DNA from: Bacteroidota bacterium
Lineage (GTDB): Bacteria > Bacteroidota > Bacteroidia > UKL13-3
Assembly (NCBI GenBank): GCA_013298895.1
Contig: JAAFJM010000021.1
Location: forward strand, 1-51,312
DNA length: 51,312 nucleotides
Direction of reading: 5' to 3'
Shown: positions 45,683-51,312 of the stretch, piece by piece
Layout: each line of letters begins with the position of its first letter
Numbering within the stretch: the stretch's first letter is position 1
The notes under the pieces: generated by a model
Database searches by the model: none
Told to the model about the DNA's origin: nothing
Seen by the model: only the letters and a program-made list of their open reading frames with translations
Position numbers and translations under genes: made by a program

Positions 45683-48037
45683 CTATTTCTTTTCTTTGGC
45701 TTTTTGCATGAGGTTTAAATCACTGTTATCAAATCGGCCAACACGTTTGGTTTTGAATATGTCAAACCTGCTTTCCACTATTTGATTTGGCCAAGTATTA
45801 TTTTTTTCGTCTATATCGGCCGTTTCCTTGTATGGATCAATTAAAATTGATTTTACTTGTTTTGCTTTTGCAAATGTTTTGGTAAACTTCTGTTCGTTTT
45901 TACGCCAAATATAAGCGCTAATGTATTCTGTTTCGCTTGTTCCATCAGTATAATTCCACTGAATAATAACTGGCATTACACAGCCACCTTTATTTGAAAA
46001 ATGTAATTCGTAATAAAAATTGCTTTCGTATACAGCACTTTCCTCTTGCGTAAGAAGAGTAAGTTTTTCGTTTACGTTTTTGGTTACCGATTCCGGAAAA
46101 TCTTCAGTTTTAGTTTTGTTGTAATAATAAAAATCACGCAAAGTGGTATCTATATCTACATAAAAAGCCATGCCACTTTGTTTATTTCTTAGTTTTGAAA
46201 CATGTTGAAACTCCATTGGAATTTCTCTTCGTTTAATGGTCTCCATTTTTTCAGGAACCACTGTGGTATTGTTTACCCTAATTAAATTTACCGAATCTAA
46301 GCTGATATCCACTGGGTCAATATCGTAAAACCAACCTCTCCAAAACCAATCTAAATCTACACCAGATGCGTCTTCCATAGTTCTATAAAAATCTGATGGA
46401 GTTGGGTGTTTAAATTGCCAACGTTGTGCGTATTGTTTAAAGGCAAAATCAAATAATTCTCTACCCATTACTGTTTCGCGTAAAATATTTAAAGCCGTTG
46501 CAGGTTTTCCATAAGCGTTTGCACCAAAATTATTGATGTTTTCGCTATTGGTCATAATAGGTTCTAGTTGGTCTTTGCTTAATCGCATGTAATCAACTAT
46601 TTTATGCGCAGGTCCGCGGCTACTTGGGTAATTGTTATCAAATTCTTGTTCGGTTAAAAATTGTACAAAAGTGTTTAAACCTTCGTCCATCCAACTCCAT
46701 TGGCGCTCATCGCTATTAATAATCATTGGAAAAAAGTTATGGCCAACTTCATGAATAATTACACCAATCATACCATATTTGGTGCGCTCAGTATAAGTTC
46801 CATCAGTTTCGGTTCTGCCATAATTAAAGCAAATCATGGGGTATTCCATTCCGCTTGCTGCTTCCACGCTTATAGCAGTTGGATAAGGATAATTTATAGT
46901 AAATTTAGAATATGTTTTAATGGTGTGTGCTACTACTTTGGTAGAGTATTTGCTGTATAAAGCATACGATTCTTTAGGATAATAACTCATACACATTATA
47001 TTTTTTTCGCCTTGTTTTATTGCCATGGCATCCCACACAAATTTGCGAGAACTTCCCCAAGCAAAATCGCGCACATTTTCAGCAGTGTAAATCCAAGTTT
47101 TGAAATTGGTTTTATCAGGATTAGCTTCTTTTGCTTTAGCTTCATCGAGGGTTACTATTTCAACTGGACTATTGGCGCTTTGTGCTTTTTTCCATTTGGC
47201 TAATTGCGCAACAGTTAATACTTCTTCGTAGTTTTTGCAAACACCAGTTGATGCAATCACATGGTCGGCAGGTACTTTCATTTTAACTTTAAAATCGCCA
47301 AAGGCTAACGAAAACTCGCCTCTTCCAGTAAATTGTTTGTTGTTCCATCCACCATAATCGTTGTACACACACATACGCGGGTACCATTGAGAAATAGTAA
47401 ATAAACAATTGCCATTATCTTCAAAAAATTCGTAACCACCTCGGCCACCAATTTTCATGCGTTCAGGAATTTTGTAGTTCCATTTAATTTTAAATACAAA
47501 TTTACCTTTGCTTTTTAAAACCTTAGGTAAATCAATGCGCATCATGGTATTGTTAATTGTGTATGGTAAATTATTACCTAAACTATCTGTTACAGAAATA
47601 ATATTTACGCCATAACCATCTAGTTTTTTCTTTACATCTAGCCCAGATAATTCTACATCTGTAATTGGTTTAGAAATTTTACTACCATCAAAGTAGTTTG
47701 ATTCAGTTTTAACATGATGTTCGTTTTCATCTAATTGCAACCATAAATAATTTAAATTATCGGGCGAATTATTGAAATAAGTAATTTTCTCTGAACCTTC
47801 AAGTTTTAATTCTTTTTCGTTTAAAAATGCATCTATTTCATAATCGGCCTTTTGTTGCCAATATTGATTGCCTGGTGCGCCCGAAGCAGTTCTAAAATTA
47901 TTGGCATCTGGCAAAATGGTTCCTAATTGTTCAAACTTGTTTCCATGGTTCGATTTTGGATTGTTTTGAATGTTTTGAGCAAAACACCAATTAAAAACAA
48001 CTAATGAAATTATTGATAGTAAAAGTTTTTTATACAT
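45683..48037 (-). CDS. M1-family zinc metallopeptidase
   Basis: A 784-residue exported aminopeptidase-like enzyme with a signal peptide (about 1-20, ending NWCFAQ). I chose the ATG at 48035-48037; a TTG two codons earlier is less likely. The N-terminal M1 beta-domain (about 50-300) is followed by the thermolysin-like core: substrate-binding SGMEYPMICF (in place of GAMEN), zinc site H429-E430-V-G-H433 in VIIHEVGHNFFP with Glu452 eighteen residues on (SWMDEGLNTFV), and Tyr around AYGKPATALNIL. The C-terminal region carries FWRGWFYDIDPVDI and a beta-rich end. Family members trim peptides in the periplasm or at the surface. Confidence 0.92.
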   Translation of the reverse strand: MYKKLLLSIISLVVFNWCFAQNIQNNPKSNHGNKFEQLGTILPDANNFRTASGAPGNQYWQQKADYEIDAFLNEKELKLEGSEKITYFNNSPDNLNYLWLQLDENEHHVKTESNYFDGSKISKPITDVELSGLDVKKKLDGYGVNIISVTDSLGNNLPYTINNTMMRIDLPKVLKSKGKFVFKIKWNYKIPERMKIGGRGGYEFFEDNGNCLFTISQWYPRMCVYNDYGGWNNKQFTGRGEFSLAFGDFKVKMKVPADHVIASTGVCKNYEEVLTVAQLAKWKKAQSANSPVEIVTLDEAKAKEANPDKTNFKTWIYTAENVRDFAWGSSRKFVWDAMAIKQGEKNIMCMSYYPKESYALYSKYSTKVVAHTIKTYSKFTINYPYPTAISVEAASGMEYPMICFNYGRTETDGTYTERTKYGMIGVIIHEVGHNFFPMIINSDERQWSWMDEGLNTFVQFLTEQEFDNNYPSSRGPAHKIVDYMRLSKDQLEPIMTNSENINNFGANAYGKPATALNILRETVMGRELFDFAFKQYAQRWQFKHPTPSDFYRTMEDASGVDLDWFWRGWFYDIDPVDISLDSVNLIRVNNTTVVPEKMETIKRREIPMEFQHVSKLRNKQSGMAFYVDIDTTLRDFYYYNKTKTEDFPESVTKNVNEKLTLLTQEESAVYESNFYYELHFSNKGGCVMPVIIQWNYTDGTSETEYISAYIWRKNEQKFTKTFAKAKQVKSILIDPYKETADIDEKNNTWPNQIVESRFDIFKTKRVGRFDNSDLNLMQKAKEKK

Positions 48038-48112
48038 ATTCAAATTCTAATTTTTGAGTAAAGCACAACAATAATAAAATTTATTGAATGAAAAGCAGAT
48101 TCAGTTCCTGAT

Positions 48113-48796
48113 TTAATTGTTTAAATAGTTATTTAAAAACACATCGTCATCCGAAATTTTGCCTACCACTTTGTAATCTGACTTTTCTAAAACCACCGAT
48201 TCTGATGCTTTTTCATTGACTACACAAAACGGAAATCGGCCACTGGCGTGTATAAAGCGCACTTCGTTAGTAGAGTCAATATAAATATAACCAGTATGAT
48301 TATCTAACCCAATGATGTAAATTCCTTTCCCTTTTTTGCTGATGCCGTTTATAAAATTTTGCAAACTAAGGCTGTTAAAATGTGTAATATTTTGTTTTTG
48401 AACCAAGCTTCGTATCATTTCTTCTGATGCACATTGGGCTAATTTTACCCTATTTAGTTTAACACCCGCATGGCTTAAAGTAGTGGTTACAAAATAGCCG
48501 CAAGCTATACTGCCATCGCCAGGAGTGGTGGTGTTGCCATAAAACGACCAACGTGTTCCATACCAAAATGGAAAAATATGTTTGGTAAGCGTATTGATTA
48601 AAAACTGCTGCTGTTTTTGTTTGGATAATTTTCTAAATTCATTTTTTTGAGATTTTATATTAGTTAGCTCTTTTTCATACTTTTTGGGTGTAAAATAAAA
48701 GGCATGATAACCCGGTAAAATGGCTTTGTAAGGCGAAAACCAAATTATTATAATTATTACAACTGCTGTAATTAATACAATTTTTAATGCTTTCAT
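48113..48796 (-). CDS. Membrane-anchored NlpC/P60-like cysteine hydrolase
   Basis: A 227-residue protein with an N-terminal membrane anchor or signal (about 5-20, IVLITAVVIIIIIWF). The globular part has the order Cys, His, His seen in NlpC/P60 and CHAP enzymes: GSIACGYFVTTTLSHAG with Cys99 (compare D-C-S-G-F-V in NlpC), IIGLDNHTGYIYID with His167 and RFIHASGRFPF with His183. Upstream FWYGTRWSFYGNTTTPGDG occupies the usual substrate-loop position. Such enzymes cut peptidoglycan stem peptides or amides in the periplasm. Resemblance is weak enough that I give it as likely, not certain. Upstream mazG and downstream M1 peptidase are on the same strand but are separated by gaps. Confidence 0.6.
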   Translation of the reverse strand: MKALKIVLITAVVIIIIIWFSPYKAILPGYHAFYFTPKKYEKELTNIKSQKNEFRKLSKQKQQQFLINTLTKHIFPFWYGTRWSFYGNTTTPGDGSIACGYFVTTTLSHAGVKLNRVKLAQCASEEMIRSLVQKQNITHFNSLSLQNFINGISKKGKGIYIIGLDNHTGYIYIDSTNEVRFIHASGRFPFCVVNEKASESVVLEKSDYKVVGKISDDDVFLNNYLNN

Positions 48797-48916
48797 TTTA
48801 GCCCTAATTTATCAAGCTTGTTCTTCAATTATTAGCCCAAAAGACGTTTGAATTAGAATGATTATTTTCAAAATTGATATCAGAATAATTTCCCAAAATA
48901 ATAATAATAATTGAAT

Positions 48917-49699
48917 CTATTTAAATGTTGATTTACTTTCGTTCCAAATGGCATCCATTTCGTCTAGTGTCATGTCTATCATATTTTTATTCAGCAGTTG
49001 GGCTTTTTCTTCAATAAACATAAACCTATTTCTGAATTTTTTATTGGTGTATTCCAAAGCATCATCGGGGTTTATGCCATTTTTTCGAGCTAAGTTTACC
49101 AATGCAAAAAGTAAATCGCCAAACTCTTTTTCGGTTTTTTCTTTGTTGTTTGGCTTTGCCAATTCAGTTTTAAACTCTTCTAACTCTTCGGTAATTTTAC
49201 CCCAAACTTGGTCAGCAGTTTCCCAATCAAAGCCTACTTGCGCAGCTTTTTCTTGTATGCGGTAAGCTTTTACCAAACTAGGAATGCCATTGCTCACACC
49301 ACTTAATACCGATTTATTCCCCTCTTTCAGTTTTATTTGCTCCCAGTTTTCTTTTACTTGTTCTTCCGTTTCAGCTTTTACATCGCCATAAATATGAGGG
49401 TGGCGAATTATTAATTTATCGCACAAAGTATTTAACACATCCGCTATATCAAAATGATTGGTTTCGCTTGCTATTTTGGCATAAAAAATAATATGTAGCA
49501 ATACATCGCCTAACTCTTTTTTCAGCTCAGGTAAATCATTGTTTAAAATGGCTTCACTTAATTCGTAAGTTTCTTCAATGGTTAAATGGCGCAAACTTTC
49601 TAAAGTTTGTTTTTTATCCCAAGGGCATTTGGCCCTCAAATCGTCCATAATTTCTAAAGTACGCTCAAAAGCCTTTAATTTATCTTGTATCGAATTCAT
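48917..49699 (-). CDS. mazG: Nucleoside triphosphate pyrophosphohydrolase MazG
   Basis: A 260-residue all-alpha NTP pyrophosphohydrolase that turns (d)NTPs into (d)NMPs and PPi, clearing aberrant nucleotides. Two MazG units are present: the first (about 10-110) has LRAKCPWDKKQTLESLRHL, IEETYELSEAI and KKELGDVLLHIIFYA, which supply the metal-binding E-x-x-E and E-x-x-D sets. The second (about 135-240) has IQEKAAQVGFDWETADQVW, KITEELEEF and EFGDLLFALVNLARKNGINP. This is the standard long, chromosomal MazG form. Divergent to the ribosomal protein operon; no toxin-antitoxin mazEF genes are beside it. Confidence 0.96.
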   Translation of the reverse strand: MNSIQDKLKAFERTLEIMDDLRAKCPWDKKQTLESLRHLTIEETYELSEAILNNDLPELKKELGDVLLHIIFYAKIASETNHFDIADVLNTLCDKLIIRHPHIYGDVKAETEEQVKENWEQIKLKEGNKSVLSGVSNGIPSLVKAYRIQEKAAQVGFDWETADQVWGKITEELEEFKTELAKPNNKEKTEKEFGDLLFALVNLARKNGINPDDALEYTNKKFRNRFMFIEEKAQLLNKNMIDMTLDEMDAIWNESKSTFK

Positions 49700-49820
49700 G
49701 TTTTTATTATTGCAGCGGTCAAATATAGAAAATTAGAGCATTAAAGGTAGATTTGCTTCATTCTTAGTATTGTAAAAATGGTTAATAGACCACAAAAAAC
49801 ACTTTTTTTTGAATAAAGGT

Positions 49821-49850
49821 TTGCATTACTAAATAAAATTTCTATTTTCG
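49821..49850 (+). promoter_or_regulatory. Promoter of the rpsF-rpsR-rplI operon
   Basis: TTG (49821-49823), a 19-base spacer and TATTTTCG (49843-49850) are a near-perfect Bacteroidota -33/-7 pair (TAnnTTTC variant). The -7 box ends 32 bases before the rpsF ATG, the best promoter in this window. Confidence 0.7.
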
Positions 49851-49882
49851 CAGCCCAAAATTTTTAAAAATAACAGTTTAAA

Positions 49883-50296
49883 ATGGCAACCAAAACAACA
49901 AAAACTAAAGAAGAGAGTGTTGTCCTTAACAACTATGAGTCTGTGATTATTTTCACACCCGTACTCTCTGAAGAGCAGCTGAAAGACGCTGTAGCCAAAT
50001 ACCGTAAATTAATTACGGACAATGGCGGAGAGCTGATTCATGAAGAAAACTGGGGGTTAACCAAATTGGCTTACCCTATTCAAAAGAAAAGTACAGGCTT
50101 TTACCACATTTATGAGTACAAAGCACCAGCTTCTTTTGTAAGTACCTTCGAATTAGCTTTCAGACGTGATGAGCGCATTATGCGTTTCTTATCAACAGTT
50201 TTAGATAAACACGCAATTCATTACAACGTACGTAAACGCAATGGCGAGTTTAATCAAGGCAAAAATTCACCTAAACAACAGGAGGCTAAAAAGTAA
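49883..50296 (+). CDS. rpsF: 30S ribosomal protein S6
   Basis: A 137-residue small-subunit protein that binds the central domain of 16S rRNA as a dimer with S18. It has an unusual 16-residue Lys/Thr-rich extension (MATKTTKTKEESVVLN) before the usual start NYESVIIFTPVLSEEQLKD. The S6 core follows, with GELIHEENWGLTKLAYPIQK, GFYHIYEYKAP and FRRDERIMRFLSTVLDKHA. A basic tail (VRKRNGEFNQGKNSPKQQEAKK, 22 residues, not all shown as conserved) ends the protein. Its stop overlaps the rpsR start by one base. The promoter at 49821 precedes it. Confidence 0.97.
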   Translation: MATKTTKTKEESVVLNNYESVIIFTPVLSEEQLKDAVAKYRKLITDNGGELIHEENWGLTKLAYPIQKKSTGFYHIYEYKAPASFVSTFELAFRRDERIMRFLSTVLDKHAIHYNVRKRNGEFNQGKNSPKQQEAKK

Positions 50297-50574
50297 TGGC
50301 AAAACCACAAAACAAATATACTGGTTCGTCAGTATTTAATACTACGCCAGATGCTACACAACGCAAAAAATACTGTCGTTTTAAAAAGAATGGTATCAAA
50401 TATATTGATTATAAAGATGCTAACTTCTTATTGAAATTTGTAAACGATCAAGGTAAAATTTTGCCTCGTAGATTAACAGGTACTTCTTTAAAATACCAAC
50501 GTAAAATATCTCAAGCCGTTAAACGTGCTCGTCATATTGCAGTTTTACCTTTTACAGGAGATATGATTAAATAA
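50296..50574 (+). CDS. rpsR: 30S ribosomal protein S18
   Basis: A 92-residue protein, partner of S6 in the 30S platform. The conserved core is KKYCRFKKNGIKYIDYKDAN, LLKFVNDQGKILPRRLTGTS and LKYQRKISQAVKRARHIAVL, then PFTGDM. The sequence has a single cysteine (Cys27 or so) in place of any zinc-ribbon set. Starts on the last base of the rpsF stop codon and is followed after 26 bases by rplI. Normal for the family. Confidence 0.98.
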   Translation: MAKPQNKYTGSSVFNTTPDATQRKKYCRFKKNGIKYIDYKDANFLLKFVNDQGKILPRRLTGTSLKYQRKISQAVKRARHIAVLPFTGDMIK

Positions 50575-50600
50575 TTTAAATTGAAGGAGAAACAACAGAG

Positions 50601-51041
50601 ATGAAAATTATTTTAAAAGAAAACATGAAAAACCTTGGAAAACAAGGTGAAGTAGTAATGGTTAAAGATGGTTACGCAAACAACTTTTTGTTCCCTAAAG
50701 GTATGGCTATTTTAGCTACTCCTGGTAACATTAAGATGATGGAAGAAAACAACCGTCAAGGTGCTATGAAGCGCGAGAAAATGAAAGCTGATGCTTTAGC
50801 TACAAGCGAAAGTATGAAAGATATGGTTATCACTATTGCTACTAAAGCAGGTGCTAACGGTAAAATCTTCGGTTCAATTACTCCACTTCAAGTAGCTCAA
50901 GCGCTTAAAGTTAAAGGTTACGAAATTGACAGACGTAAAATTGAAATTGATGATGTAAAAGTATTAGGTAGCTACGAAGCTATTGTAAACTTACATCGCG
51001 AAGTTTCGGTTACTATTAAAGTCGAAGTAGTATCAGAATAA
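50601..51041 (+). CDS. rplI: 50S ribosomal protein L9
   Basis: A 146-residue large-subunit protein that binds 23S rRNA near the L1 stalk. The N-terminal domain (MKIILKENMKNLGKQGEVVM, VKDGYANNFLFPKGMAILAT) and the connecting long helix (about 45-75, NNRQGAMKREKMKADALA) are typical, as is the C-terminal domain with KIFGSITPLQVAQALKVKGY and IDRRKIEIDDVKVLGSYEA. A purine-rich GAAGGAGAAA lies 11 or so bases before the ATG, one of the few Shine-Dalgarno-like sites in the window. Last gene of the operon; terminator at 51053-51090. Confidence 0.98.
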   Translation: MKIILKENMKNLGKQGEVVMVKDGYANNFLFPKGMAILATPGNIKMMEENNRQGAMKREKMKADALATSESMKDMVITIATKAGANGKIFGSITPLQVAQALKVKGYEIDRRKIEIDDVKVLGSYEAIVNLHREVSVTIKVEVVSE

Positions 51042-51052
51042 TACATTGAAAG

Positions 51053-51090
51053 TAAATCCTCATCAACCTTGGTGGGTGAGGATTTATTTT
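51053..51090 (+). terminator. Terminator of the rpsF-rpsR-rplI operon
   Basis: TAAATCCTCA pairs with TGAGGATTTA perfectly, and the inner bases (TCAACC/GGTGGG) extend the stem with one mismatch and one G-T pair. A short T run follows. Confidence 0.8.
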
Positions 51091-51237
51091 AAATAACTAA
51101 AATCCAAAAAATTGCAAGTATTTGCATAAAAAGTTGTTGTAAAAGACAGTATTTTTATCTTTATTTGCCATCAGTAAAAACAAGTACTTTCAATGTTTTT
51201 AACATTTTAAAAGTAGGTTTTTATATTAAAAAAATAT

Positions 51238-51311
51238 GGTTCCTTAGCTCAGCTGGATAGAGCAACGGTTTTCTAAACCGTAGGTCGAAGGTTCGAGTCC
51301 TTCAGGGACTA
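51238..51311 (+). tRNA. tRNA-Arg (anticodon TCT)
   Basis: Full cloverleaf at the window edge. Acceptor GGTTCCT pairs with AGGGACT (two G-T wobbles), D arm GCTCAGC...GAGC, anticodon stem ACGGT/ACCGT with loop TTTCTAA giving TCT (codons AGA/AGG), T arm GAAGG-TTCGAGT-CCTTC. Discriminator A at 51311; a C at 51312 may begin CCA, but the window ends there. Confidence 0.95.
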
Positions 51312-51312
51312 C

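Noticed and set aside
48917-49699. MazG as part of a toxin-antitoxin or defence module
   Set aside because: It is the long two-domain housekeeping form beside ribosomal protein genes, with no mazEF or defence partner.

Overview
The window is an AT-rich (roughly one-third G+C by eye) chromosomal segment of a Bacteroidota bacterium, probably of the Chitinophagales/Sphingobacteriales type. The evidence is a SusC/SusD pair, type IX secretion (T9SS) C-terminal sorting domains, lineage-restricted families (DUF1573, DUF3822, DUF4159, DUF5606, ribosomal protein THX), few Shine-Dalgarno sites, and promoters of the TTG-N19-TAnnTTTG type. There is no phage, plasmid, CRISPR or rRNA; most of the window is ordinary chromosome with a few scarred patches.

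Layout. 1-3.1 kb: folC (cut by the window edge), dprA, an aldose-epimerase-like gene, then a mini membrane protein, ribosomal protein THX and tRNA-Leu(GAG). 3.1-4.8 kb: M20 amidohydrolase and a DUF1573 protein, closed by a bidirectional terminator. 4.8-15.5 kb: an alpha-glucan utilisation locus. A four-repeat T9SS-exported protein is divergent from a T9SS-exported GH13 amylase; these are followed by SusC, SusD, a small lipoprotein and an unrecognised exported protein. The picture is starch captured and cut by surface-attached T9SS cargo, with oligosaccharides imported by SusCD. 15.5-20 kb: envelope genes (PAP2 phosphatase, ArnT-like glycosyltransferase, L,D-transpeptidase-fold enzyme, outer-membrane barrel). 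20-24.4 kb: trxB, etfA, etfB and a TPR gene coupled to rnhB.

24.4-27.1 kb is a scar: rnhB is followed by an orphan exported gene and decayed DNA, then a second 111-nt copy of the rnhB 3' end sitting in front of a strong terminator. 27.1-31.3 kb: minus-strand genes for an Omp28-like lipoprotein, DUF4159, XerD, NadC and a dolichol-phosphate-mannose-synthase-like glycosyltransferase. 31.4-33.1 kb: GmhB-like phosphatase and an unusual MORN-repeat plus vWA protein. 33.1-34 kb is a second decayed patch with gene tails, one resembling a tyrosine recombinase. 34-38.9 kb: haem-binding lipoprotein, TonB-C protein, histidine kinase/response regulator, arginylyltransferase-like gene and a small basic lipoprotein. 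39-41.7 kb: tRNA-Leu(CAA), DUF5606, a transaldolase fused to KdsD-like CBS domains, and two tandem paralogous mini membrane proteins. 41.8-51.3 kb: hotdog thioesterase, the DUF3822-rsmD-coaD cluster, a polytopic membrane protein, M1 peptidase, an NlpC/P60-like protein, mazG, rpsF-rpsR-rplI and tRNA-Arg(TCT).

The best candidates for something undescribed are the transaldolase-CBS fusion (40143-41153), the tandem mini membrane proteins with a shared leader (41226-41665), the recombined rnhB tail (24295-27055) and the MORN-vWA protein (31883-33052). No clearly new multi-gene defence or mobile system was found. All identifications come from reading motifs; no database search was run.
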